NCBI RefSeq assembly: GCF_900591205.1
Contig: NZ_UUPU01000033.1
Location: forward strand, 1-64,000
Direction of reading: 5' to 3'
Length of the DNA stretch: 64,000 bases
Origin: Pseudomonas viridiflava
Lineage (GTDB): Bacteria > Pseudomonadota > Gammaproteobacteria > Pseudomonadales > Pseudomonadaceae
Part shown: piece by piece, positions 8,192 to 17,504 of the stretch
Layout of the letters: each line of letters opens with the position of its first letter
Position numbering within the stretch: position 1 is the first letter of the stretch
Translations under genes and position numbers: made by a program
The notes under the pieces: generated by a model
The model's database searches: none
The model's input: the letters and a program-made list of their open reading frames with translations, nothing else
Told to the model about the DNA's origin: nothing

Positions 8192-8968
8192 TTAGCCCAC
8201 GCGACGTCGCTCCGACTCTTGGCTGAAATCACGACTGGCTTGCACCAGCATGCGCGTGTAATCGTGCACGGCGAGGTCCTGGCTCAGAGCCTGGCAGTCG
8301 AGCAACTCAACGATTTTGCCCTGCTGCATCACCGCCACTCGGTCGCATAAGTGGGTCACCACACCCAGGTCATGGGTCACCAGCAGGTACGTGAGCTTCT
8401 CGCGCTGATGCAGGTCGGCCAGCAGGTTGAGGATCTCCGCCTGCACCGAAACATCCAGCGCGGAGGTCGGCTCGTCCAGCAGCAGCACCCGCGGCTCGAG
8501 GATCAACGCGCGCGCAATCGCCACGCGCTGGCGCTGGCCACCGGATAATTGGTGCGGGTAGCGGAAACGAAAGCTGTCGTTGAGGCCGACCTTGAGCAGG
8601 ATCTCGTTGATGCGGTCGTCCTTGTCCCCTACCCCGTGAATAATCAACGGCTCACGCAAGGCGGTGTCGATGGTGTGCCTGGGGTGCAGTGAGCCGTAAG
8701 GGTCCTGGAACACCATCTGCACCTTGCGAAAGTGCTCCTTGGTGATTTTGTGCTGCAGCGGCGCTCCGGCAATGCTCAGCTCGCCGTGCCAGTGCCGGTA
8801 TTGCCCGGCCAGGCAGCGCAGCACAGTGGTCTTGCCCGAACCGGACTCCCCCACCAGGCCGAACGATTCGCCGTCGGCGACACTGAGGCTGACGTCGTGC
8901 AGCACTTGGTTGATGGCATGGCCTGTGCCGAAGCTCAGGTTCAAGGCGTGCGCTTGGATCATGGGCAT
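8192..8968 (-). CDS. Peptide/opine-family ABC transporter ATPase, DppF/OppF type
   Basis: A 258-aa nucleotide-binding subunit that powers import from the inner face of the cytoplasmic membrane. Walker A is GESGSGKTT (about residues 37-45), the signature LSGGQRQR and Walker B LLLDEPTSALD are intact, and a Q-loop VFQDPYGSL is present. It is the last gene of an operon with two binding proteins, two permeases and a second ATPase, directly before a terminator. The operon is embedded in galacturonate genes, which suggests an acidic sugar or oligogalacturonide cargo rather than peptides. That substrate is inferred from context alone. Confidence 0.9.
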   Translation of the reverse strand: MPMIQAHALNLSFGTGHAINQVLHDVSLSVADGESFGLVGESGSGKTTVLRCLAGQYRHWHGELSIAGAPLQHKITKEHFRKVQMVFQDPYGSLHPRHTIDTALREPLIIHGVGDKDDRINEILLKVGLNDSFRFRYPHQLSGGQRQRVAIARALILEPRVLLLDEPTSALDVSVQAEILNLLADLHQREKLTYLLVTHDLGVVTHLCDRVAVMQQGKIVELLDCQALSQDLAVHDYTRMLVQASRDFSQESERRRVG

Positions 8969-8978
8969 GGTCGCCTCC

Positions 8979-9818
8979 TTATTGGGTCAGCCAGAGTGGG
9001 TCGCGCTTAAGTACCGGCAGGTGCACGCGGCGGTTATCCATGCTCGGCAGCGCGGCCAGCAGGCCACGGGTGTAGGGGTGCTCGGCGTAGTGCAGGTCGC
9101 AGGCGGCCAGGGACTCGACGACACGCCCGGCGTACATCACCAGCACGCGGTCGCAGTAATTGCGCACCAGGTTGAGGTCGTGGCTGACAAAAATCAGCCC
9201 CATCTGTTGCTGCTCCACCAACTCCTCCAGCACGCTGAGCACTTGCTGGCGCACCGAAACATCCAGCGCCGAGGTGGGCTCGTCAGCAATGATCACTTCG
9301 GGGCGAGTGATGACCATCATCGCAATCATGATGCGCTGCCCCATGCCCCCGGACACTTCGTGCGGGTACAGGTTGTAGACCCGCTTGGGGTCGCGGATGT
9401 GCACCTGTTCGAGCATCTGCAGCACCCGCTCGCGCGCATCACTGCGGCTGGCCTTGTGGTGGGCCAGGTAGGCTTCGGCAATCTGGTCGCCGACCTTGAC
9501 CACCGGGTTCAATGAATACTTGGGGTCTTGCATGATCATCGAGATGCGCTGGCCACGGATTTTCTGCATGGCTTTTTCGCTGGCCGACAGCAGGTCGACG
9601 TCACCAAAGGCCAGGGTCTTGGCGGTGATTTTTGCACTCGGCGGATGCAGCTTGAGCAGGCTGCGCCCGACCGTGGACTTGCCCGAACCGGACTCACCGA
9701 CGATGGCGAGCTTTTCCCGCCCCAGGGTGAAGGAGACATCGCGCACGGCGTGGGTTTCTTTCTGACCACTGACGAAGCGCACGTTGAGCCCTTCGACGTT
9801 CAATTTGATCGCGGACAT
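8979..9818 (-). CDS. Peptide/opine-family ABC transporter ATPase, DppD/OppD type
   Basis: A 279-aa ATP-binding subunit, partner of the ATPase encoded 10 nt downstream. Walker A is GESGSGKST, the Q-loop is MIMQDPKYSLNP, the signature is the variant VSGGMGQR, and Walker B is IIADEPTSALD. In the peptide/nickel class the two ATPases form a heterodimer under the two permeases. The C-terminus is shorter than many OppD proteins, with a reduced oligopeptide/dipeptide C-terminal domain. Confidence 0.9.
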   Translation of the reverse strand: MSAIKLNVEGLNVRFVSGQKETHAVRDVSFTLGREKLAIVGESGSGKSTVGRSLLKLHPPSAKITAKTLAFGDVDLLSASEKAMQKIRGQRISMIMQDPKYSLNPVVKVGDQIAEAYLAHHKASRSDARERVLQMLEQVHIRDPKRVYNLYPHEVSGGMGQRIMIAMMVITRPEVIIADEPTSALDVSVRQQVLSVLEELVEQQQMGLIFVSHDLNLVRNYCDRVLVMYAGRVVESLAACDLHYAEHPYTRGLLAALPSMDNRRVHLPVLKRDPLWLTQ

Positions 9819-9833
9819 AAGGTGTTCCTCCGG

Positions 9834-10751
9834 TTACTCGCTGCGCGGGTCAAGGATGTCCCGCAGGCCATCGCCCAACAGGTTGAATGCCAGGCTGACC
9901 AACATGATCGCCGCACCCGGTACGGCCACCAGCCACCAGCATTCGAGCATGTAGCGCCGCCCGGTGGAGATCATCGCGCCCCACTCCGGCAGCGGCGCCT
10001 GGGCACCCAGGCCGAGAAAGCCCAGGGCGGCGGCAGTGAGGATGATCCCGGCCATGTTCATGGTCAGGCGAATGATCACCGACGACAGGCACATCGGCAC
10101 GATGTGGCGCAGGATAATCCGCGCCGGTGTCGCCCCTTGCAGCTCCACCGCGACCACAAAATCGGCGTTGCGCAAGGACAAGGTTTCCGCCCGCGCCAGC
10201 CGCGCAATCGGCGGCCAGGAGGTCAAGGCAATCGCCACCACTGCGTGTTCGAGGCCAGGGCCCAGGGCGGCAATGAATGCCAGCGCCAACACCAGGCTGG
10301 GAAAGGAAATGAAGATATCGGTCAGGCGCATGAACACCGTGTCGACGGCGCCGCCGAAGTAGCCCGATACCGTACCGATAAACAGCCCGATAGGGCCGAC
10401 GATTACCGTCACCAGGGCAATGATGTACAGCGTGATCCGCGAGCCGTAGACCAGCCGACTGAAAATATCGCGGCCATATTCATCGGTTCCGAACCAGTGC
10501 GCCCCGCCGGGCGCCTGCAACGCATTGGCGAGGTTTTGCGCGACCGGATCATGCGTGGCGATCCAGGGTGCAAAGGCGGCTACCACCACCAGCAACAGCG
10601 CAACCAGCAGGCCCGCGAGGGTCATGGGGTTACGCAACAGGTGCCGTAGAATCCGCAGGCCACTTTTGCACAAGGCATCGAAGCTGGAGCCGGGGGAACG
10701 ATCCAGCGGCCGCTTTGCCGCTGTTTCGATGGAAGACAGATTGGCATTCAT
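9834..10751 (-). CDS. ABC transporter permease, DppC type
   Basis: A 305-aa inner-membrane permease of the BPD transport family. It has an N-terminal membrane helix (LAGLLVALLLVVVAAFAPW), the periplasmic HWFGTDEYGRDIFSRLVYG block typical of DppC/OppC, and the cytoplasmic coupling motif around EWGAMISTGRRY. Start ATG 10751 (MNANLSS) is chosen for its GAGAAG about 7 nt upstream; ATG 10757 is an alternative. It is paired with the DppB-type permease at 12443, separated from it by a binding-protein gene, an uncommon gene order. Confidence 0.88.
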   Translation of the reverse strand: MNANLSSIETAAKRPLDRSPGSSFDALCKSGLRILRHLLRNPMTLAGLLVALLLVVVAAFAPWIATHDPVAQNLANALQAPGGAHWFGTDEYGRDIFSRLVYGSRITLYIIALVTVIVGPIGLFIGTVSGYFGGAVDTVFMRLTDIFISFPSLVLALAFIAALGPGLEHAVVAIALTSWPPIARLARAETLSLRNADFVVAVELQGATPARIILRHIVPMCLSSVIIRLTMNMAGIILTAAALGFLGLGAQAPLPEWGAMISTGRRYMLECWWLVAVPGAAIMLVSLAFNLLGDGLRDILDPRSE

Positions 10752-10786
10752 AAGCATCTTCTCTGGGTAAATTGAGGACGGCCCAC

Positions 10787-12397
10787 TCAACGCTGCTTGT
10801 AGACACCCAGGTAACGGGTGGCCTCGGCGTCGTCACCGGTGAAGCCCTTGACGTCGGCAGCGCTGACCACGGTGTCGGTCATCTGCGAAATCATCAGGAT
10901 CGGTCCTACTTGCTGGTCGTAGAGGTTTTGCGCCTGGTGATACAGGCTGACGCGCTGCGCCGCATCGCGTGAAACGCCGGCCTGGTCGATCAGGCTGTTG
11001 AGTTGCGGGCTGAAGAACGAGGCCCGCCAGCCCTGGAAATTCGGCAAGCCGGCGTCGTCGCTGTTGTTGGGGTTATAGGCAAACGTGCGCAAGCTGAAAT
11101 ACGGATGCGGGTAACGCTCGGCGCCCCGGGCCACGATGATCTCGAAATTGCGCGCACGCATCGCGCCGTACACCTGGTTACCGGTGCCGGTAACGATATT
11201 CGCCTTGATTCCGCCCTCGGCCAGCGTGGCCTGCAGGCGTGCGGCGATATCAATGAACGGCGGTTCCGACAACGTACGGATAGTGGTGCTGAACCCTTCG
11301 GGATACCCCGCCTCTGCGAGCAGTTTTTTCGCCCGGGGTACATCCATGTGATAACCCGGGTCCGGTAAACGTGCCTCCAGCCCCAGTTGCATCGGCTGCT
11401 GGTTGAGCTTGCCGTAGTACGGCATGACCTGAGTGTCCAGGCCCTGGTAGTCGATCAGGTTGCGCACCGCTTCACGCACTTTTGGCTTGGCAAATTCCGC
11501 CTGCTTCATGCTCATGGCCACGTAATACAGGGTGCCGCGTGGCAACGACTGCACCTGGATTTTGTCCGAGCCGTCGATGGCACGAATGTCCGGTGCGGCC
11601 ATGCCGTAGGCCAGGTCCAGATCACCGCGCTCAAGCATCAGGCGCAAGGACTGGGATTCGGTCATGTGCCGCACCACCACGCGCTTGAGTTTGGCGGGGC
11701 CGCCCCAGTAGCCGTCGAAACGGGTCAGCAGCAACGAGTCGTTGGCACTCCACTTGGTCAGCACGAAGGGCCCGCTGCCCGCCTCGTTGGTGACCAGCCA
11801 GCCGGCGCCCAGGTCGCCATTCTTTTCATGCGCAAGGGCAGTCTTGCGGTCCACCACCACGGCGCTCGGCGAGATTGCCAGGGAGTCGACCAACAGCAAG
11901 GGGTCCATGGTTTGCGGCAGGTCGACCACCAGGGTATGCGCATCCGTGGCGCGGATCAGCGCCTGGATATTTTCGACGTTGTAGCCATAAGCCTTCCAGG
12001 TAGTGGCCAAGCCGAAGTTGAGTTTCATCACGCGGTACAGCGACCAGGCAACGTCCTCAGCCGTCAGCGGGTTGCCCGAATGAAACTTCACATCCTGGCG
12101 CAGATGAAACGTCACCTGCTTGCCGTCCTCGCTGATGTCCCAGCGCTCGGCCAACTGCGGCAGATGTTTTTCGGGGTTGCCCTGATCGCGCTTGACCAGG
12201 GTGTCATAGAGGTTGGCGTTGACGCCCGACGCATCCAGGCCAGGCGCATTGGCCGGGTCGATGGAAAACAGGTTGACCATGCTCATGCCGACGATCAGCT
12301 GATCGGCAGGGGTCTTGGCGTGAGCCATGCCCGTGGGGCCCAGGGCCAGGGCGGCCGCCAACAGGCTCAAGCGCAGTGTCGAAAATACAGTTGTCAT
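10787..12397 (-). CDS. ABC substrate-binding protein, family 5 (second copy)
   Basis: A 536-aa periplasmic solute-binding protein of the DppA/OppA class with a signal peptide ending near AHA. It delivers ligand to the permease pair of this operon. Family features include the N-terminal KTPADQLIVGMSM, the YDTLVKRD segment and HLRQDVKFHSGNPLTAEDV. It is clearly a paralogue of the binding protein at 13502-15112, with the same length and shared blocks such as LMLERGDLDLA versus LMVERGDLDIA. It lies between the two permease genes. Confidence 0.9.
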   Translation of the reverse strand: MTTVFSTLRLSLLAAALALGPTGMAHAKTPADQLIVGMSMVNLFSIDPANAPGLDASGVNANLYDTLVKRDQGNPEKHLPQLAERWDISEDGKQVTFHLRQDVKFHSGNPLTAEDVAWSLYRVMKLNFGLATTWKAYGYNVENIQALIRATDAHTLVVDLPQTMDPLLLVDSLAISPSAVVVDRKTALAHEKNGDLGAGWLVTNEAGSGPFVLTKWSANDSLLLTRFDGYWGGPAKLKRVVVRHMTESQSLRLMLERGDLDLAYGMAAPDIRAIDGSDKIQVQSLPRGTLYYVAMSMKQAEFAKPKVREAVRNLIDYQGLDTQVMPYYGKLNQQPMQLGLEARLPDPGYHMDVPRAKKLLAEAGYPEGFSTTIRTLSEPPFIDIAARLQATLAEGGIKANIVTGTGNQVYGAMRARNFEIIVARGAERYPHPYFSLRTFAYNPNNSDDAGLPNFQGWRASFFSPQLNSLIDQAGVSRDAAQRVSLYHQAQNLYDQQVGPILMISQMTDTVVSAADVKGFTGDDAEATRYLGVYKQR

Positions 12398-12442
12398 TCA
12401 AAATTCCTTCTTCTTATAGTTTTATCGGTACTGCGTGGCGCA

Positions 12443-13480
12443 TTAACGGGTACGTGGGTCGAACACCTTGTACAGCGCGTCGCTGATCAGGTTGAGAGCG
12501 ACAAAAATCAAGCCGATTACCAGCACGCAGCCCATGACGGCGTTCATGTCACCCAGCATCAGGCTGCTGGTCAGGTACTGGCCGAACCCCGGCCAGGCAA
12601 ACACTGTCTCGATCAGCACCGCGCCCTCCAGCAATGAGCCGTAGGCCAGCGCGACCACCGTCAGCAGCTGCACGAGGATGTTGCGAAAGGCATGCCCCCA
12701 TACCACCTGGCGGCGGGACAGGCCCTTGACCCGAGCGGTGATGATGTACTCCTGGGACAGCTGCTCCAGCATGAAACTGCGGGTCATCCGACTGATGTAC
12801 GCCACCGAGTTCAGGCCGAGGATCAGCGCCGGCAACACGATGTGGCGCAAGGCGCTGGCGAAGGCTTCCCAGTCTCGCGCCAGGCTGGCGTCGATCAGCA
12901 GCAGGCCGGTAACCTCGGGCACCATGCCGTCATAGGCCAGGTCGATGCGCCCCGCTCCACCGGCCCAGCCGAGCCAGGCGTAGAACACCAGCAGGCCCAT
13001 CATGCCCAGCCAGAAAATCGGTGTGGAATAACCGAACAAAGTGATTACGCGGGCCACGTGATCGCCCAGGCGCCCCTGGTTGCTGGCGGCGCATACGCCC
13101 AGCGGCAAGCCGATCAGTACGCCGAACAAAATCGCCAGGGTCGCCAGTTCGATGGTCGCCGGAAACACCCGCAGGATGTCGTCCAGCACCGGGTGGCCGG
13201 TCAGCAAGGCATTGCCGAAATCACCGTGAAGCAGGTCGTTGAGGTAGAGACCGAATTGGGTCCAGATCGGCTGATCCAGCCCCATCGACCGGTACACCTG
13301 GTCATAGGTGGAGCTGTCCGCGTCCGGCCCGACCACCGCCAGCACCGGGTCCAGCGGCATCACCCGACCGATCACAAAAGTCAGGGCCAGCAGGCCGAGC
13401 AACGTCACCAGCACCGTGCTGGCGCGTCGTAGCGTATTGGAAGCGCGAGCGCCCATGGCAGAGGCAGTCATAACAAACAT
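12443..13480 (-). CDS. ABC transporter permease, DppB type
   Basis: A 345-aa inner-membrane permease with about six membrane helices. It has the DppB/OppB start (a first helix, then a large periplasmic loop with YRSMGLDQPIWTQFGLYLNDLLHGDFG) and the coupling region VRHIVLPALI-like near the middle. It forms the channel with the DppC-type permease at 9834. It sits between the two binding-protein genes. Start ATG 13480 is assumed; ATG 13471 is also possible. Confidence 0.88.
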   Translation of the reverse strand: MFVMTASAMGARASNTLRRASTVLVTLLGLLALTFVIGRVMPLDPVLAVVGPDADSSTYDQVYRSMGLDQPIWTQFGLYLNDLLHGDFGNALLTGHPVLDDILRVFPATIELATLAILFGVLIGLPLGVCAASNQGRLGDHVARVITLFGYSTPIFWLGMMGLLVFYAWLGWAGGAGRIDLAYDGMVPEVTGLLLIDASLARDWEAFASALRHIVLPALILGLNSVAYISRMTRSFMLEQLSQEYIITARVKGLSRRQVVWGHAFRNILVQLLTVVALAYGSLLEGAVLIETVFAWPGFGQYLTSSLMLGDMNAVMGCVLVIGLIFVALNLISDALYKVFDPRTR

Positions 13481-13501
13481 AGTGAGCTCCTGATAAATCG
13501 G

Positions 13502-15112
13502 TCAGCGCTTCTTGTAGACGTCTTTGTAGCGCGTGGTCGCGGCCGTATGCCCCTGGAAGTCGGCCACATCGCTGTACACCACCACGGTGTCGGTCATTTG
13601 CGAGACCGGCAGAATCGCCCCGACCTGCTGATCGACCTGCGTCTGGATTTCACGGTACTGCGCCAGTTGCTTGGCAGCGTCCGGCTCGACTTCCGCCTGT
13701 TCGATCAACTGGTTCAGTTCGGGGCTGTAGAACGAGGTGCGCCAGCCCTGGAAGTTGGTCAGCTTGGCTTCATCGCGGTTGTCCGGGTTGTACACCAGCG
13801 TGCGCAGGCTCGAATGCGGATGGCGCTCCGCCCCGCCACCGCCACGCCCGACGATAATGTCAAAGCTGCGCTCACGCATCGCACCGTAAATCTGGTTGCC
13901 GGTGCCGGTCACGATGCTGGCCTGGATACCGGCCTGGGCCAGGGTCGACTGCAGGTTAGAGGCGATATTGATGAACGGCGGCTCGGCCAGCACACGGATG
14001 GTGGTCTTGAACCCGTTCGGGTAACCAGCTTCGGCCAGCCATGCCTTGGCTTGCTCGACATTGAGCGTATAGCCGGGGTCCGGCAGGCGTGCGGGCAGGC
14101 CCAGCGGCAGCGGCCGTTGATTGATCACGCCGTAATGCGGCATGACTGTCTGGTTGATGCCTTGGTAGTCGATCAGCGCACGCACCGCCTTGCGCACACG
14201 GGCGTCGGCAAACATCGGTTGCTTCACGCTCAGCGCCACGTAATACAAGGTGCCGCGCTGCAAGGTCTGGGTTCGTACCTTGGCGCTTTTCTGCAGGGCT
14301 TCGATATCCGGCGCGGACATGCCTTTGGCGATGTCCAGGTCACCGCGCTCGACCATCAGGCGCAGCGACTGCGACTCGGTCATGTTGCGCATCACGATAC
14401 GCTTGAGCTTGGCCGGGCCACCCCAGTAGCCGTCGAAACGGCTCATCAGGATCACGTCGTTGGCCCGCCAGTCATTGAGTACGAACGCGCCACTGCCGGC
14501 CGCGTGCGTCACCAGCCAGGCGGCGCCCATATCGTTATTCTTCTGGTGCTCGAGGACTTTTTTGCGGTCGAGGATAAAGGCACTCGGCGAGGTCGCCAGG
14601 GTGTTGAGCACCAGCAAGGGATCGGTCGGGCGCGGCAGCTCCAGCACGAACGTCGCGGCATCCGTGGCGCGCATATAGCGCTCGACGTTCTCGGCCGTGA
14701 AGCCATAGGCTTTCCAGGTCGAGGCCAGTGCAAGGTTGAGCTTGAGCACCCGCTGCAGCGACCACGCGACGTCTTCGGCAGTCAGGTCATTGCCCGACTG
14801 AAACTTCACCCCGCCGCGCAAGTTGAAGGTCAGGGTCTTGCGGTCGTCACTGACCTGCCAGCGCTCGGCCAACGCCGGCACCAGGCGATCGGGCTGGGCC
14901 ACGTCCTGCACCAGCAACATGTCATAGAGGTTGGCATTGATCTCCGACACGTCCAGCCCGGTGGCGGCCGCCGGGTCCAGGGACAGCAGGTTGATCATGC
15001 TCATACCGACGATCAGTTGATCGGCCGGTGTTTTGGCAAAGCTTGCAGGTACTGCGGTAATCGCCAGGGCGGCGACGAATACCCGCGCCCACAGCGAAGG
15101 GAATTTAGTCAT
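13502..15112 (-). CDS. ABC substrate-binding protein, family 5 (first copy)
   Basis: A 536-aa periplasmic binding protein with a signal peptide ending near SFA. It is a paralogue of the protein at 10787-12397; both share KTPADQLIVGMSM, YWGGPAKLKR and GTLYYVA. As the first transport gene after the enolase-superfamily gene it is probably expressed most strongly. Two binding proteins using one permease pair would widen or split the ligand range, for instance between monomer and oligomer of galacturonate or an oxidised derivative. That is an inference; ligands are not known. Confidence 0.9.
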   Translation of the reverse strand: MTKFPSLWARVFVAALAITAVPASFAKTPADQLIVGMSMINLLSLDPAAATGLDVSEINANLYDMLLVQDVAQPDRLVPALAERWQVSDDRKTLTFNLRGGVKFQSGNDLTAEDVAWSLQRVLKLNLALASTWKAYGFTAENVERYMRATDAATFVLELPRPTDPLLVLNTLATSPSAFILDRKKVLEHQKNNDMGAAWLVTHAAGSGAFVLNDWRANDVILMSRFDGYWGGPAKLKRIVMRNMTESQSLRLMVERGDLDIAKGMSAPDIEALQKSAKVRTQTLQRGTLYYVALSVKQPMFADARVRKAVRALIDYQGINQTVMPHYGVINQRPLPLGLPARLPDPGYTLNVEQAKAWLAEAGYPNGFKTTIRVLAEPPFINIASNLQSTLAQAGIQASIVTGTGNQIYGAMRERSFDIIVGRGGGGAERHPHSSLRTLVYNPDNRDEAKLTNFQGWRTSFYSPELNQLIEQAEVEPDAAKQLAQYREIQTQVDQQVGAILPVSQMTDTVVVYSDVADFQGHTAATTRYKDVYKKR

Positions 15113-15183
15113 AGCGAGAGTGCCTTTTTTATATTTATAGGGCGCTCGGGCTGCCCGACTGATGCCGGGCGGCCCGTATCACG

Positions 15184-16338
15184 TCAGAAACTTTTAAGCG
15201 TGTTGGTCTCGATGTAGTTGAAATCTATGTCTTCACCCAGGCCCGGCAAGTCGGACAAATGCACAAAACCGTCGCTGTCCATCGGGTCGACCAGACGCTT
15301 GAGATAGGCCGGCACTTCGTCGTAATCCAGGTAAGGGTGCAGCAGGCCGCGCTCATACCAGGTGCAATTTTTGATCGCGCCGACCACTGCCAGGTTGGCG
15401 GCGCCGTTGCCGTGAATTTCGCAATCCATGCCGAAGGATTCGGCCAGGTGCGCAACCTTCAGGCACGGCGCAATGCCACCGACACCCGCCACACCTGCGC
15501 GCAAAATATCGCATACATCATGCTTGACCCAACTGGCGCGGCTCAGGTGCTTGCCCGACAGGGTTTCCGGCCCCAGCACCGGGATATCCAACTGCCCCGC
15601 CAGCCAGGCATAAGATTCGGCGGACTCCTCCATCATCGGCTCTTCGAACCAGGCAAAGTCGAGTTTCTCCAACTCGCGGCCGATGTACAGCGCTTCGGTG
15701 CGGCTGTACCAGTGATAACCGTCAAGCATCAACGCGATATCCGGCCCGACCGCTTCACGCACCGCGGCGCAGGCTTTGACGTCAATACGCGGGCTTGGCG
15801 CAAAGGACACCGGCGGCATCCAGGTGTGCAGCTTGATGGCCTTGTAGCCGCGCTGCACCAGGGTCTCGGCAAACCGGCCGTAGTCTTCCGGCGTCGCCAG
15901 GCCGCCGGGCAATTCGTCACCACACATGGTGGAGCCATAGGCCGGCACCTTGTCGCGGAAACCACCGATCAGCTTGTGTACCGGCACTCCCAGTTTGCGC
16001 CCCGCCCAATCCCATAGCGCTTGCTCGACCAGGGCCAGGGCGCGGTCAGTCAACTGGCTGGCGCTGCCGCGCTGCCAATGCGCAAGGTCATGCCAGATTT
16101 TTTCGCGATCAAACGCGTTCTGGCCGACCAGCACTTTGCGCACGAAACCATCCAGCACATACGGGCGGATCAATTCGGGGGCGCCGAAGGCATAGCCCTC
16201 CTGCCCGTCTTCGGTCTGGATGCGCAACAAAGCCATCTGCGCCTGGGTGACATCACCGGGGTGAGCGTGGCCGGCACTGTCCACGGCGCGGCGGGTTGGG
16301 TAGGAAAATACCTGGACGTTGACTGCTGTGATTCTCAT
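15184..16338 (-). CDS. Enolase-superfamily acid-sugar dehydratase or cycloisomerase
   Basis: A 384-aa protein of the mandelate racemase/muconate lactonising branch. Metal ligands are visible as LMLDGYH (Asp), WFEEPM (Glu) and GPETLSG (Glu), with the general base in EIHGNG. On the second strand the motif is IKLH, so the usual KxK is replaced by K-L-H. Start ATG 16338 (MRITAVNVQ) fits the family; longer in-frame starts add an unrelated leader. In context it probably turns galactarate or galactarolactone, made by uronate dehydrogenase, into the keto-deoxy acid that KdgD uses. Galactarate dehydratase and galactarolactone cycloisomerase are both possible. It leads the ABC operon, 71 nt before the first binding-protein gene. 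Confidence 0.8.
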   Translation of the reverse strand: MRITAVNVQVFSYPTRRAVDSAGHAHPGDVTQAQMALLRIQTEDGQEGYAFGAPELIRPYVLDGFVRKVLVGQNAFDREKIWHDLAHWQRGSASQLTDRALALVEQALWDWAGRKLGVPVHKLIGGFRDKVPAYGSTMCGDELPGGLATPEDYGRFAETLVQRGYKAIKLHTWMPPVSFAPSPRIDVKACAAVREAVGPDIALMLDGYHWYSRTEALYIGRELEKLDFAWFEEPMMEESAESYAWLAGQLDIPVLGPETLSGKHLSRASWVKHDVCDILRAGVAGVGGIAPCLKVAHLAESFGMDCEIHGNGAANLAVVGAIKNCTWYERGLLHPYLDYDEVPAYLKRLVDPMDSDGFVHLSDLPGLGEDIDFNYIETNTLKSF

Positions 16339-16403
16339 GGACGTCTTTAGCCTTGTTATTGGATTTTTGACGGGGAATGTCGCCTGTTGGAACCGAGCAT
16401 AAG

Positions 16404-16414
16404 TCATCGTACAA
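16404..16414. promoter_or_regulatory. Candidate GntR operator upstream of the enolase-superfamily/ABC operon
   Basis: TCATCGTACAA, identical to the site at 8051, lies 66 nt upstream of the start at 16338. It is within the 360-bp divergent gap 16339-16698, which otherwise holds AT-rich promoter sequence and no gene. Confidence 0.6.
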
Positions 16415-16591
16415 CACTTGAAAAGACCCAATAGCCCGTCCCGCATTTGTGGGATTTTTCGCTAAACAGCCCCAAAACCCCCGAATTTAAAGACAACCAA
16501 GGAATAACACAGGCTGCTGTAAACCCCTATTCACAGGCTGTATTCGTTTCAAGATGTTTCAAAACAGCCGATAACCCATAGACGAGTCATC

Positions 16592-16602
16592 TTGTCGTAC
16601 GA
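16592..16602. promoter_or_regulatory. Candidate GntR operator upstream of the KdgM-type porin
   Basis: TTGTCGTACGA matches the FCD-family operator pattern TNGTNNNACNA in full and lies about 97 nt before the porin start. With the site at 16404 it puts one site on each side of the divergent promoter region. Confidence 0.6.
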
Positions 16603-16698
16603 TAACGTATATCGGCACCTTGGATGAGAGACACACGCAACAACTTACTGCCGTAGTACCCCTCAAACGACCCTAACAAAAACAAAAAAGAAGACCGT

Positions 16699-17424
16699 AT
16701 GAACACCACTCTACGCACGCTCGTTACTGTCGCGACCCTCAGCCTGCCACTCTGTGCCAGCGCTGACTCTGCCAGCATCAACTACCGCCACCAGTTCACC
16801 GAAGACGACAGCGCCCACGCCGATCGCATCAAGCTCGGCTATCGGCTGGACAGTGGTCTGGGCTTTGAAGCGGAAATGAAATACCGAACCGCGGGGGACC
16901 GCAAAGACGTCGCCTACGACAACATGGTCAACAACGGCCATGAGTTCACCGTGAGCTACAACTACAAGCTCAGCCCGCAATCGACGCTGACCCCGGCGTT
17001 CCAGATGGACAGTTCTAAAGACTCGACCACCTACAAGTTCGGCCTCAAGTACAACTACAAGATCGACGACGCCTTCTACGTCGCCACGCGCTATCGCCTG
17101 GACGCCAAGAAACTGGATCGCGACCAGGTCAACAAAGACATGCCCGACCATATCAAGGACGACCAGACCACCCACCGTTTCGAGGGCTGGCTCGGCTACA
17201 CGCCGGCCAGCAAGTGGGCGTACGAATACCAGTTCATCTACTTCAAGACCGATTACATCCGCTACGACAACAAGAAGAGCGATTACGAACAGAACCTGAT
17301 CGTCAAATACAAACTCAACAAGCAATGGGCCCCGTTCATGGAAATTGGCGATGTGAAAGTCAACGCCACCTCCGAAGACCGCCAGGCACGGTGGCGCCTG
17401 GGCGTTCAATACAACTTCATGTAA
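16699..17424 (+). CDS. kdgM: KdgM-family oligogalacturonate-specific outer-membrane porin
   Basis: A 241-aa outer-membrane beta-barrel with a cleavable signal peptide (about residues 1-22, ending ASA). The KdgM family forms narrow monomeric channels for acidic oligogalacturonides; alternating strands such as HEFTVSYNYKL, TYKFGLKYNYKI and NLIVKYKL end in the barrel-type terminus GVQYNFM. Charged residues (Lys, Arg) are frequent, as expected for an anionic ligand. It diverges from the enolase/ABC operon and is followed by a strong hairpin and then uronate dehydrogenase, so uptake and first oxidation of galacturonate are linked. Confidence 0.87.
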   Translation: MNTTLRTLVTVATLSLPLCASADSASINYRHQFTEDDSAHADRIKLGYRLDSGLGFEAEMKYRTAGDRKDVAYDNMVNNGHEFTVSYNYKLSPQSTLTPAFQMDSSKDSTTYKFGLKYNYKIDDAFYVATRYRLDAKKLDRDQVNKDMPDHIKDDQTTHRFEGWLGYTPASKWAYEYQFIYFKTDYIRYDNKKSDYEQNLIVKYKLNKQWAPFMEIGDVKVNATSEDRQARWRLGVQYNFM

Positions 17425-17436
17425 TGCCGCACGCGG

Positions 17437-17471
17437 CTTGCCCGGCGAGCGCGCATCGCTCGCCGGGCAAG
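17437..17471 (+). other. Strong intergenic hairpin between the porin and udh
   Basis: A perfect 15-bp stem, CTTGCCCGGCGAGCG pairing with CGCTCGCCGGGCAAG around a 5-nt loop, starts 13 nt after the porin stop. There is no T-tract, so it is more likely an mRNA-stabilising or attenuating element that lowers udh relative to porin output than a full terminator. It resembles a single REP-like palindrome. Confidence 0.75.
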
Positions 17472-17504
17472 CGCCCTGCCCTCACCTCAATGGAAGACCT
17501 GACC

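Noticed and set aside
13547..15217. 556-codon plus-strand frame opposite a binding-protein gene
   Set aside because: It is a shadow of the family 5 binding protein, which has signal peptide and motifs.
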